A DNA stretch of 64,000 nucleotides from JAJEFO01 sp022819605 (GTDB taxonomy: Bacteria; Pseudomonadota; Alphaproteobacteria; Rhodobacterales; Rhodobacteraceae), in the NCBI GenBank assembly GCA_965221545.1, contig OZ244901.1, positions 3,720,001 through 3,784,000 on the forward strand, given 5' to 3'. The position numbers and the translations under genes are program-made. A model generated the notes under the pieces. It was not told the DNA's origin. It searched no databases and worked only from the letters and a program-made list of their open reading frames with translations. Shown here piece by piece: positions 7,559-15,430 of this stretch. Within the stretch, counting starts at the first letter, position 1, and every line of letters begins with the position of its first letter.

Positions 7559-9427
7559 TCAATTCCCCTCGTGAAAGAAGTCGTAGATATTCTCGGCCGT
7601 TCTTGCCGAAATTCCTTCAACTGCCTTGAGGTCCGCCAGTCCGGCACGGCTCACCGCCTTGGCTGAACCGAAATGCGCCAGAAGCGCGCGTTTCCGTGCA
7701 GCACCCACGCCTGGCACGTCATCCAGAGGAGTCGCCCCGATGGCCCTTGAGCGCCTGTGCCTGTGCGCACCAATGGCAAATCGATGCGCCTCGTCGCGCA
7801 TGCGCTGCACGAAGTAGAGAACGGGGTCGCCGCGCCTCAATGCGAACGGCCGTGCACCCTTGCGATGAAACTCTTCCTTGCCCGCATTGCGATCGATGCC
7901 CTTTGCGACCCCCACCACGGGCATGTCGTCTACGCCAAGCTCCGTCAGGACATCATGAACTGCACGCACCTGCCCGTCGCCGCCGTCAATCAGGAGCAGG
8001 TCCGGCCAGGATTCCGTCTGCCGGTCGGGATCCTCCTTGAGAAGCCGCTTGAAGCGACGGGTCAGCACTTCGCGCATCATCGCGAAGTCGTCACCTGGCG
8101 CCAGTTCGGAATCCTTGATGTTGAACTTGCGAAACTGGCTCCGAAGGAACCCCTCCTTGCCCGCGACGATCATGCTGCCGACTGCGTGTGCACCCTGAAT
8201 GTGGCTGTTGTCATAGACCTCGATGCGCTGCAAATCGACATCGAGTTCAAAGGCATTCGCGAGATCTCTCAGAAGCCTCGCCTGGGTGGCGGATTCGGAC
8301 ATCTTGCGGGCCAGGCTCTCGCGGGCGTTCCTCAATGCACCAGCCACGAGCTCCTTCTTCTCGCCGCGTTGCGGGACGGACATCGCGACCTTTCGACCCG
8401 ACTTTTCCGACAACGCGGCTGCCATGAGATCCGCATCCTCGATGCCGTCGGAGAGCAGGATCAGGCGAGGCGGCTCCTTCTTGTCATAGAACTGGCCGAC
8501 AAAGGCCCGCATGATCTCCGCCGCCTCGGCCCCGGATCCGGTGCGCGGATAGAAGTCGCTGTTGCCCCAGTTCTGGTTGGCGCGAATGAAGAAGACCTGG
8601 ACGCAAGCCTGTCCGCCCTCGACGTGAAGCGCAATGACATCCGCCTCGACCACTCCTGCCGGGTTCACGGCCTGGCTGCCCTGCACGAAGGTGAGAGCCT
8701 TCAGGCGATCGCGTAGCGCGGCAGCCGTTTCGAATTCGAGCGCCTCTGCCGCGGTCTGCATCTTTTCGGCGAGCCGTTCCTGGACCATGGTCGTGCGGCC
8801 CTGCAGGAAGCGCTCGGCATCCCGAACGAGGGCAGTGTATTCCTTTTCCTTGATCTTGCCCACGCAGGGCCCGCTGCAGCGCTTGATCTGATAGAGCAGG
8901 CAGGGTCGAGTACGGCTCTCGAAGGTGGCATCCGAACAATTCCTCAAAAGAAACACCTTCTGCAGCTGGTTGATTGTCCGGTTCACGGCACCGGCGCTGG
9001 CGAAAGGCCCGTAATAGTCACCCTGCTCCTTGCGAGCACCCCTGTGCTTCTTGATCTGCGGAAATGCATGGTCCTTGGTCACGAGAATGTTCGGAAACGA
9101 CTTGTCGTCCCGAAGCAGCACGTTGTATCGCGGCTTGAGTTGCTTGATGAGATTCTGCTCGAGCAGCAACGCCTCTGTCTCGGTCCGGGTCGTCAGGAAC
9201 ATCATAGACGCCGTCTCCCGGATCATCCGCGTGATCCGGGGCGAGTGTCCGCTCGGACGGGCGTAGGATGACACCCGCGCCCTCAGGTTCCGCGCCTTGC
9301 CCACGTAGAGCACGGAACCCTTTTCGTCGAGCATCCGGTAGACTCCGGGACTCGCATCAAGCGTCTTCAGGCTGGCCTTGACGGCTGCATGCCCGCGAAC
9401 GGGCGATGGTCTCGGTCCTTTAACCAT
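7559..9427 (-). CDS. uvrC: Excinuclease ABC subunit C
   Basis: This 622-residue nuclease makes both incisions in nucleotide excision repair after UvrAB marks the lesion. It has an N-terminal GIY-YIG domain (GVYRMLDEKGSVLYVGKA, residues ~25-105), a four-cysteine stretch (CSDATF...CLLYQIKRCSGPC), a UVR motif and the RNase H-like C-terminal nuclease (EVYDNSHIQGAHAVGSM, then DLLLIDGGDGQ). It ends with a helix-hairpin-helix pair. The start at 9427 (MVKGPRPSP) is chosen because the 57 residues upstream in frame are AT-rich and not conserved-looking. An AT-rich 285-base region upstream is the likely promoter. Confidence 0.96.
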   Translation of the reverse strand: MVKGPRPSPVRGHAAVKASLKTLDASPGVYRMLDEKGSVLYVGKARNLRARVSSYARPSGHSPRITRMIRETASMMFLTTRTETEALLLEQNLIKQLKPRYNVLLRDDKSFPNILVTKDHAFPQIKKHRGARKEQGDYYGPFASAGAVNRTINQLQKVFLLRNCSDATFESRTRPCLLYQIKRCSGPCVGKIKEKEYTALVRDAERFLQGRTTMVQERLAEKMQTAAEALEFETAAALRDRLKALTFVQGSQAVNPAGVVEADVIALHVEGGQACVQVFFIRANQNWGNSDFYPRTGSGAEAAEIMRAFVGQFYDKKEPPRLILLSDGIEDADLMAAALSEKSGRKVAMSVPQRGEKKELVAGALRNARESLARKMSESATQARLLRDLANAFELDVDLQRIEVYDNSHIQGAHAVGSMIVAGKEGFLRSQFRKFNIKDSELAPGDDFAMMREVLTRRFKRLLKEDPDRQTESWPDLLLIDGGDGQVRAVHDVLTELGVDDMPVVGVAKGIDRNAGKEEFHRKGARPFALRRGDPVLYFVQRMRDEAHRFAIGAHRHRRSRAIGATPLDDVPGVGAARKRALLAHFGSAKAVSRAGLADLKAVEGISARTAENIYDFFHEGN

Positions 9428-9712
9428 GATTCTCGGACACGCTGCACAAGTTGAATTTCGAAGCAAGAAGAAAGCTGTCCACGAAACCTGTGGATATCTC
9501 TGCGGAAAACCGGCACCGGTCGAGGATTCTTCCTTGAATTCAGCACCCTTCGCGAAAATGCCCAATTTTTGGGCGATTTTGCAATGCGTTGATTCCAAAC
9601 AGTATTTTTTGCCCCTTCGTCAATACATTGATAACATTGAAGATTTTGTAACACCTGCGTGACAGCCCGTCGTTGCGGTGCACAACTCACGGCGGGTTCG
9701 GCGGGTCCCCGG
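9428..9712. other. AT-rich intergenic region upstream of uvrC
   Basis: This 285-base gap between the SDR gene and uvrC is clearly more AT-rich than its surroundings. It holds a small perfect hairpin (GCCCAA, loop TTT, TTGGGC at 9560-9574), and on the minus strand TTACAA and TTGACG elements that could belong to a uvrC promoter. No gene is seen. No LexA-type GTTC-N7-GTTC site was found here. Confidence 0.5.
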
Positions 9713-10498
9713 TCATTCCACGCCCCGAATATCGGGCGTTTCCCAAGCCAGATGCTGGCCTCCGTCCGGACAAAGAAGCTGTCCCGTCACGGCCGGCGCA
9801 TCCAGGAAATATCCAAGCGCCCCAATGACGTCCGCAACGTCGCTCCCTCTGTTCAGGATCGTGCTTCGGCGCTGGTTCGCGAAGTGCTCACGCGACTGGC
9901 GCGCCGCTTGCAGAGTCGGCCCCGGCCCGATCGCGTTGACGCGGATGCCAGGCGCCAACGCCTGCGCCGACGTCCGGGTCAACGCCCAGAGGGCGGACTT
10001 GGCAATCGTGTAGGACGCAAAATGCGGCGTGAGCTTCCTCACGCGTTGATCAATGACGTTGACGATCAGCGCCCGGGCCGTGAGTTCGTTCCATTCGCCG
10101 CCGGCTTCCGGTTCCGGGGCCTGTCCGGCAAACGCCTGCGTCAGGACGAACGGAGCCCGGAGATTCGACTCGATGTGCCTGTCCCAACTTTCGCGCGTGC
10201 TGGTGTGCACGGTATCGTATTCGAAAGTGGATGCGGAATTCACCAACACGGTCAGCGGCCCGCCAAGAGCCTTGACGGCTTTCGGCACCAATCCCTGCAT
10301 TTCCTCCTCGACGGTCAGATCCGCTTCCAGCACCGCGGCCTTCACTCCCAGCTCGCTTGCCGCGGCCGCGACAGCGTCGGCTTCGTCCCGCGATCTGTGG
10401 CAATGCACGACGACATCCAGCCCGCGCCCAGCGAGGTAGAGCGCCATCGCGCGCCCAAGGCGCCTGCCCGCGCCCGTCACGAGTGCCTGACCATTCAT
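9713..10498 (-). CDS. Short-chain dehydrogenase/reductase, pteridine reductase-like
   Basis: This 261-residue classical SDR has the nucleotide-binding TGAGRRLGRAMA at residues ~7-18. The HCHRS that follows, with TGxxxRLG, resembles pteridine/dihydromonapterin reductases that use NADPH. VLVNSAS and the catalytic YTIAK are present. The C-terminus (GPGPTL, LCPDGGQHLAWETPD) is typical of a version conserved next to uvrC in Rhodobacterales. The start at 10498 is chosen from the first SDR-like methionine; its ATG overlaps the TGA of a tiny upstream ORF. A role in tetrahydrofolate or pterin recycling is an inference from the motif, and the exact substrate is unknown. Confidence 0.85.
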   Translation of the reverse strand: MNGQALVTGAGRRLGRAMALYLAGRGLDVVVHCHRSRDEADAVAAAASELGVKAAVLEADLTVEEEMQGLVPKAVKALGGPLTVLVNSASTFEYDTVHTSTRESWDRHIESNLRAPFVLTQAFAGQAPEPEAGGEWNELTARALIVNVIDQRVRKLTPHFASYTIAKSALWALTRTSAQALAPGIRVNAIGPGPTLQAARQSREHFANQRRSTILNRGSDVADVIGALGYFLDAPAVTGQLLCPDGGQHLAWETPDIRGVE

Positions 10499-10569
10499 CC
10501 GTGCCGCACCACCAAGATCACGTATACGACATATGGGACCGTGAACAGTACTCCGAAACGGCGAGTCAT
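10495..10569 (-). CDS. Putative 24-aa membrane micro-ORF
   Basis: ATG at 10569 opens a 24-codon frame whose product is mostly one hydrophobic helix (FGVLFTVPYVVYVILVV) flanked by arginines. AGGTGG sits just upstream. Its stop overlaps the SDR start codon (ATGA), and its start overlaps the stop of the preceding micro-ORF. I do not recognise it. The tight overlap on both sides and the hydrophobic character argue it may be translated; its length makes chance hard to exclude. It could instead be the second half of one frameshifted two-helix protein with 10566-10625. Confidence 0.35.
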   Translation of the reverse strand: MTRRFGVLFTVPYVVYVILVVRHG

Positions 10570-10625
10570 TTCCCACCTGCCAGAAGCAGGGTTGCCAGTC
10601 CCGCCGCGCCCGTGATCCAGACCAA
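10566..10625 (-). CDS. Putative 19-aa hydrophobic micro-ORF
   Basis: This frame starts two codons after the stop of the 54-aa gene, in the same reading frame, at a TTG preceded by GGAAGG nine bases upstream. The product (LVWITGAAGLATLLLAGGK) is a single hydrophobic stretch. It ends in TGA overlapping the ATG of the next micro-ORF. No family is recognised. An alternative reading is that it is a degenerate C-terminal extension of the 54-aa protein separated by a TGA. Confidence 0.3.
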   Translation of the reverse strand: MVWITGAAGLATLLLAGGK

Positions 10626-10628
10626 GCG

Positions 10629-10793
10629 TCAGGACCTTCCGCAGGAGCAAGGTCCCTTGCCAATCCGGTATCGTCCGCAACCGGCGCACTTTTGCGCAAG
10701 GCCCCTCATTTTGCGTGGCAACAAGAGACGGAGTCTCCCAAACATCGCAAGCAGGGCAATGAAGACCAGAAAGATCGTGACGATCTTCAGCAT
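10629..10793 (-). CDS. Small conserved membrane protein with zinc-ribbon-like cysteines
   Basis: The product is 54 residues (55 if the adjacent upstream ATG is used). An N-terminal transmembrane helix (VTIFLVFIALLAMFG) is followed by an arginine-rich stretch and a CxxC...CxC motif (Cys36, Cys39, Cys49, Cys51) ending PCSCGRS. The cysteines suggest a small metal-binding ribbon on the cytoplasmic side. I recall similar short hypothetical proteins in Rhodobacterales, but no function is known. It starts five bases after the sppA stop and probably shares its transcript. Confidence 0.7.
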   Translation of the reverse strand: MLKIVTIFLVFIALLAMFGRLRLLLPRKMRGLAQKCAGCGRYRIGKGPCSCGRS

Positions 10794-10800
10794 CATGGGC

Positions 10801-11607
10801 TCAGACTCCGAATCGCTGGAAAGCCAGACGATCCTCGATCTCGGACATCGCGTCAGCTGCAAGTGACACGCCGAACCTGTTGAGGAACGGACGACGCTGC
10901 TCGTAACGCTTGAAAGCGACCTTTTCGCCGAAAACCTCCTTCATCTTCGGCACGAGATGTCCGACCCCGTCGACGAGGCCCGTGGCAACGGTCGCCGAGC
11001 CCACCCAGACGTCTCCCTTGAAGAGGTCCGCGTCCTCGCTCAGGCGCGCACCCCGGCGGGATTTCACGTGGTCGATGAATCCGGCATGAATGTGCTCCTG
11101 CAGCACCTTCAGGCGCTTTACGTCTTCCGGCTTCTCGGCCTGGAACGCGTCCAGCATGCTCTTTGTCTCGCCAGCGGTATAGACGCGGCGCTCGATCCCG
11201 TGACGCTCGATGAAGTCCTTCAGGCCGAAGCCCGCCGAAATGACCCCGATCGATCCGATGATCGAATGCCGATCCACCCAGATTTCGTCCGCTGCGCTGG
11301 CAATGTAATATCCGCCCGAAGCCGCCACGTCCTCGACAAAGGCATAGACCTTGACACCTTTCTCCTCGGCAAGCCGCCGAATGCGCGCCGCAATCAGTGA
11401 CGATTGCGCCGGACTTCCCCCTGGCGAATTTATGGAAAGCGCCACGGCGGCAGGCTTGCCCTTGGTGAACGCCTTTTCGACAATGCCCGCCAGGCTTGAG
11501 TCATTGAGCGTGCCTCGTGTTCGCGCGGCAATCACGCCGTGAAGCTTGAGCACCGACACGACGGGGCGGGATTTGACGAATGGAATCAGTCTCCTCATGG
11601 CCTCCAT
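10801..11607 (-). CDS. sppA: Signal peptide peptidase-like S49 serine protease
   Basis: This 268-residue member of the S49 (SppA/SohB) family degrades cleaved signal peptides and misfolded membrane proteins. The catalytic serine is in VAASGGYYIASAAD and the general-base lysine in TAGETKSM, with the ClpP-fold NSPGGS oxyanion region near residue 60. Unlike E. coli SppA it is a single half-length domain and shows no clear N-terminal membrane anchor. Start is either the ATG at 11607 or one three codons later. It heads a short minus-strand run with the 54-aa protein and the SDR. Confidence 0.9.
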   Translation of the reverse strand: MEAMRRLIPFVKSRPVVSVLKLHGVIAARTRGTLNDSSLAGIVEKAFTKGKPAAVALSINSPGGSPAQSSLIAARIRRLAEEKGVKVYAFVEDVAASGGYYIASAADEIWVDRHSIIGSIGVISAGFGLKDFIERHGIERRVYTAGETKSMLDAFQAEKPEDVKRLKVLQEHIHAGFIDHVKSRRGARLSEDADLFKGDVWVGSATVATGLVDGVGHLVPKMKEVFGEKVAFKRYEQRRPFLNRFGVSLAADAMSEIEDRLAFQRFGV

Positions 11608-11766
11608 CTAGGCGCACGAGGCGACGGCAACAAGTCGGTATGCCCGCGGGGCTCCAATTCCGCACCGTCAACGGACCGGTCGGCTCCGCGTTCAGAGCCA
11701 GTCAAGGAATCAGTCGCGCCCCAATCCGGCAATCGCGCAACGCCCGAGACAGGCAGCCCCGTCGCG

Positions 11767-13425
11767 TCAGGACGGATCCCGCCAGCGATTGATGATCGGA
11801 TAACGCCGATCCAACCAGAAGGATCGCTCGGTCAACCGCACACCGGGCGCCGACTGAAAGCGCTTGTACTCGGCGCGGTACAGGAGTTGCTCCACCTGCT
11901 CGACGACCTCGCGTTCGAATCCCAGGTCCACCACTTCGGCGACCGACCTTTCGTCATCGATCAGAGCCGTCAGGATCACGTCCAGATCGGCGTATTCGGG
12001 CAGGGAATCGCTGTCCTTCTGATCTTCCCTCAACTCGGCCGTCGGCGGCTTCTCGATCACGACCGTCGGAATCACTGCCCCGTCCGGTCCTTTCATCCAT
12101 GGCCGATGGTTGGCGTTGCGCCAGCGGCAGGTTTCGAAGACCCGCGTCTTGTAGAGATCCTTGACCGGATTGTAGCCGCCAGCCATGTCGCCATAGATCG
12201 TGGCATATCCGACGGCCGCCTCCGACTTGTTGCCTGTCGTCAGCAGCATTTCGCCAAACTTGTTCGAAAGCGCCATGAGGATGACGGCGCGCAGTCGTGA
12301 CTGGATGTTCTCTTCCGTGATGTCCGGCTCCCTTCCCTCTAGGAGTGGAGCCAGGGCCTGCACCGTCGCCTCGACCGGCGCCGCGATCGGCACCTTGTCG
12401 AGCCTGACTCCAAGCGCCGTTGCCACTGCGGATGCATCGTTCAGCGACTGTCGGCTCGTGTATTCCGAAGGCATCATGACGCAGCGCACGTTCTCCGGAC
12501 CAAGGGCGTCCGCGGCAATGCAGGCCACGGCAGCGCTGTCAACGCCGCCAGACAATCCGAGAAGCGCCTTCGAGAAACCCGTTTTCCGGACATAGTCCCG
12601 GGTGGCTTCGACCATTGCACGATAATCCAGTTCCCACGGATCCGGACATGGCGAGATCTCGCCCTTCAGCGCGCACCAGCCATCTTGCCGCTCCTCGAAT
12701 TCCACATGGACAACGGATTCGTCAAAGAAGGGCATCCGAACTGCCATTTCGCAGCCTGGATTCAGGATGAAGCTGCCGCCATCGAATACCTGGTCGTCCT
12801 GACCCCCGATCATGTTGAGATAGACAAGCGGCAATCCGGTCTCGATGACTCGCGCCACCATGAGGTTCAATCGGGTATCGAATTTCTTCCTGCAATAGGG
12901 TGAGCCGTTCGGCACCAGGAGAATCTCCGCCCCCGATTCCGCGAGCGCCTCGGGCACGTCCTCATGCCAGGCATCTTCGCAGATCGGCACTCCGATGCGA
13001 ACGCCGCCGAGGTCGAAAGGGCCTGCCAACGGTCCCCGATCAAAGACCCGGACTTCGTCGAATACCGTCTCGTTCGGCAGGTCGCGCTTGAGATTCCGGC
13101 GCACGACGCTGCCATCCTTGAATACGTGAAAGGCGTTGTAGAGCTTCCCGTCCTGACGCAGCGGCCCGCCGATCCCGAGTGCCGGACCATCTGCACAGGC
13201 CACGCGCAACGCGTCGAGTCGTGCCTCGGCGTCGCGCACAAACGATGGCCTCATCACGAGATCCTGAGTGTTGTAGCCCGTGATGAACATCTCGGTCAGC
13301 ATCACCAGGTCGGCACCAGCCGCACGGCCCTGCTCCCATGCGGAACGCGCCAGCGCGGCATTGCCGGCAAAATCCCCGACCGTGGGGTTCATTTGCGCCA
13401 GCGTCAGGCGAAATCTCCTTGCCAT
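11767..13425 (-). CDS. nadE: Glutamine-dependent NAD+ synthetase
   Basis: This 552-residue enzyme amidates nicotinic acid adenine dinucleotide to NAD+, drawing ammonia from glutamine. The N-terminal half is a nitrilase-type glutaminase (Glu in LTEMFITGYNTQD, Cys in PICEDAWHED). The C-terminal half is the ATP pyrophosphatase synthetase (GLSGGVDSAAV, then TTGNKSEAAVGYAT). The start is the second of two adjacent ATGs, since GGAG lies seven bases upstream of it. A 65-residue in-frame extension upstream has no nitrilase similarity. It is divergent from the MORN gene across about 265 bases. Confidence 0.96.
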   Translation of the reverse strand: MARRFRLTLAQMNPTVGDFAGNAALARSAWEQGRAAGADLVMLTEMFITGYNTQDLVMRPSFVRDAEARLDALRVACADGPALGIGGPLRQDGKLYNAFHVFKDGSVVRRNLKRDLPNETVFDEVRVFDRGPLAGPFDLGGVRIGVPICEDAWHEDVPEALAESGAEILLVPNGSPYCRKKFDTRLNLMVARVIETGLPLVYLNMIGGQDDQVFDGGSFILNPGCEMAVRMPFFDESVVHVEFEERQDGWCALKGEISPCPDPWELDYRAMVEATRDYVRKTGFSKALLGLSGGVDSAAVACIAADALGPENVRCVMMPSEYTSRQSLNDASAVATALGVRLDKVPIAAPVEATVQALAPLLEGREPDITEENIQSRLRAVILMALSNKFGEMLLTTGNKSEAAVGYATIYGDMAGGYNPVKDLYKTRVFETCRWRNANHRPWMKGPDGAVIPTVVIEKPPTAELREDQKDSDSLPEYADLDVILTALIDDERSVAEVVDLGFEREVVEQVEQLLYRAEYKRFQSAPGVRLTERSFWLDRRYPIINRWRDPS

Positions 13426-13691
13426 CATGAGTCTCCACAGGAACTTTCTGCAGGGCCGGACACCGCAACCAACCCCGCTTTGCTCGCTTGGAGGTCGGAA
13501 ATCAAGCCTTCCGGCACTATGTCCGGCGAATGCCGGGCGCAATGCGCACCAAGTGACATTGCCGGACCAGGCAATGGCAGGAGGAGTCCCCGCAGGGAAA
13601 AGCGTTTGCGGGCAAAGGGCCACTCAACTAGTCTCTCCGGCATGTGGCAGGCCATCGCGCATCGGGTCGGTGGCACGACTGGGGGGCATGC

Positions 13692-15107
13692 ATGAAGCTG
13701 GCATTGGGACTGATTCTTCCACTCGCCGCGGCAGGTCCCGGAGGGGCGCTTGCTCAGGAAGTCGTCACCAAGCAGTACGACGATGGCGGTGTCTACGAAG
13801 GCACGTTCAAGGACGGCCAGCAGCACGGGCAGGGAACGTACCGGCTACCGAACGGCTACGTCTATGAAGGCGAATGGGCAGAAGGAAAGATCGAGGGTCA
13901 GGGGAAGGCAAGCTACAGCGACGGCTCGGTGTACATCGGCCAGTTCGTGGACGGAAAGCCGGAAGGCACCGGAAGAATCATCTTTGCAGAGGGCGGCACG
14001 TATGACGGCGAGTGGAGCGACGGCAAGATCAGCGGCCGGGGCGTCGCCGAATACGCCACCGGAGTACGTTACGTCGGAGAATTTGTCGACGCGTTGCGTC
14101 ATGGACAGGGTCGGATGGAACACCCGAGCGGCTATGTCTACGAAGGCGAATGGTCGAATGGCGAAAGGGATGGCCAGGGGCGAATCGAGTACGCGGACGG
14201 TGCGGTCTATGACGGCAGGTTCGTCGGAGGCTTGCGTGACGGCCGTGGATCGTTCGCCATGGCTGATGGCACGAACTATGACGGCGAGTGGTCCAAGGGC
14301 CAGATTCACGGCAATGGACGCCTGTCCCAGCCAAATGGAGACGTCTACGAGGGCGAGTTCCTCGAAGGCAAACGCCATGGCGAAGGACGCGTCACATATG
14401 CCAACGGAGATCTTTACGAAGGGGCGTTCCAAGCCGACATGCGTGACGGCCAAGGCGTTTTCACCGGCACAGACGGTTACACATATTCGGGCACATGGGT
14501 CGCAGACAAGATCGAGGGCACGGGGGAGGTCATCTATCCCGACGGCTCCGTCTACACGGGCACCTTCAAGGACAACCAGGCGCATGGAACCGGAAAGATC
14601 GTCTACGCCGACGGAGGCAGCTACGAAGGCGAGTGGGTTGACGGCGTCATCAACGGCAGGGGATCCGTGACATACGCCAATGGCGTCGTCTATGACGGCG
14701 AATTCAAAGATGCCCGCATGCACGGTACCGGAAGGATCGTCTTCAGGGACGGCTTTTCGTATGAAGGCGAATGGGTTGACGGCCAGCGTGAAGGCGCTGG
14801 CGTCGCGCACTACACGAACGGATCGGTCTACGAGGGCACCTTCGTGAACGGCAAGCGAGAGGGGATTGGCACGATCAGGACTGCCGACGGCTACACCTAT
14901 GCTGGTGAATGGAAGGTCGGGGAGATCGAGGGCAACGGGGTCGCGACCTACGCGAACGGTGACGTCTATGAAGGCGCGTTCCGTGCCGGCAAGCGCCATG
15001 GCTGGGGCACGATGCGTTACGAAAGCGGCCTGGAACTCAACGGCATCTGGGAAAACGGGTCACTGACTTCTGGCTCGGACGAGCCGAACCCGACCCAGGA
15101 AAACTGA
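13692..15107 (+). CDS. Exported MORN-repeat protein
   Basis: The 471-residue product has an N-terminal signal peptide (hydrophobic ILPLAAAG, cleavage near ALAQ). Eighteen full 23-residue MORN repeats and one partial follow, consensus YEGEW/F-x2-G-x3-GxG. The position after YxGx alternates Phe and Trp from repeat to repeat, so the real unit looks like 46 residues, with one break of the alternation between repeats 9 and 10. MORN beta-hairpin arrays usually mediate protein or lipid contact; no catalytic domain is present. GGGGGG lies just upstream of the chosen ATG. The large open frame on the opposite strand is a by-product of the repeats. Function is unknown. Confidence 0.85.
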   Translation: MKLALGLILPLAAAGPGGALAQEVVTKQYDDGGVYEGTFKDGQQHGQGTYRLPNGYVYEGEWAEGKIEGQGKASYSDGSVYIGQFVDGKPEGTGRIIFAEGGTYDGEWSDGKISGRGVAEYATGVRYVGEFVDALRHGQGRMEHPSGYVYEGEWSNGERDGQGRIEYADGAVYDGRFVGGLRDGRGSFAMADGTNYDGEWSKGQIHGNGRLSQPNGDVYEGEFLEGKRHGEGRVTYANGDLYEGAFQADMRDGQGVFTGTDGYTYSGTWVADKIEGTGEVIYPDGSVYTGTFKDNQAHGTGKIVYADGGSYEGEWVDGVINGRGSVTYANGVVYDGEFKDARMHGTGRIVFRDGFSYEGEWVDGQREGAGVAHYTNGSVYEGTFVNGKREGIGTIRTADGYTYAGEWKVGEIEGNGVATYANGDVYEGAFRAGKRHGWGTMRYESGLELNGIWENGSLTSGSDEPNPTQEN

Positions 15108-15253
15108 CGCTCACGATCCGATTCAAATGAAGCGCCACGTAGCTTCCTGGGCTTTGCCCTGGTTTCCACGGTCAACGGTGCTTGCCTCCCGTCGCATCGG
15201 CTGGCCACGCGCCAGTGGAAGAATGCATCCGCCAAATTGCACGCACAGAGCCT

Positions 15254-15282
15254 TTGACACCCGCTTCCGCAGCGACTAACGT
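15254..15282 (+). promoter_or_regulatory. Sigma-70-type promoter for the leu leader
   Basis: TTGACA at 15254-15259 is a perfect -35 hexamer. A 17-base spacer leads to TAACGT at 15277-15282 as -10. The expected transcription start (15289-15291) falls on or within two bases of the leader peptide ATG at 15291, predicting a leaderless transcript. Transcription start is inferred from spacing, not measured. Confidence 0.65.
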
Positions 15283-15290
15283 CCGCATCC

Positions 15291-15365
15291 ATGAAACAGG
15301 CAAGCCATATCGCACAATTGCGTGCCGATCACGTCGGCCTGCTTCTTCTCCTTAGCCGCCTCTGA
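15291..15365 (+). CDS. leuL: Leucine-rich leader peptide of leuA
   Basis: This 24-codon frame, ATG to TGA, contains seven leucines, five of them consecutive codons (CTG CTT CTT CTC CTT) near the end (HVGLLLLLSRL). A leucine run just before a hairpin and upstream of the leucine-biosynthesis gene leuA is the classical layout of ribosome-mediated attenuation: scarcity of Leu-tRNA stalls the ribosome on the run and changes RNA folding. The stop codon lies inside the left arm of the hairpin at 15359-15394. There is no ribosome-binding site, because the predicted mRNA begins at or next to the AUG. This parallels the leaderless trpL ORF known in rhizobia. It is too short to have been annotated by length-based calling. 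Confidence 0.8.
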   Translation: MKQASHIAQLRADHVGLLLLLSRL

Positions 15366-15394
15366 GCGTGCCTTTCGGCGCGACCGCTCAGAGG
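15359..15394 (+). promoter_or_regulatory. Attenuator-like hairpin overlapping the leuL stop
   Basis: CCTCTGAGCG at 15359-15368 pairs perfectly with CGCTCAGAGG at 15385-15394 (10 bp, 16-base loop). The left arm includes the last codon and stop of leuL, the position of segment 1 of a pause hairpin. A second, overlapping pair (GGCGCGA at 15377-15383 with TCGCGCC at 15401-15407) uses the loop of the first, so the two could be alternative folds or a pseudoknot. No T-run follows either, so the termination step is not obvious. Confidence 0.65.
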
Positions 15395-15430
15395 ATGCCC
15401 TCGCGCCGGGAAACAGACTAGGGAAACAAT

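Noticed and set aside
9428..9712. SOS control of uvrC
   Set aside because: The upstream region is AT-rich, but no GTTC-N7-GTTC site was found.
13845..14999. 384-codon open frame on the minus strand opposite the MORN gene
   Set aside because: Its regular sequence is the reverse-strand reading of the 69-bp MORN repeats, whose composition avoids stops in that frame. No start signal or domain is present.
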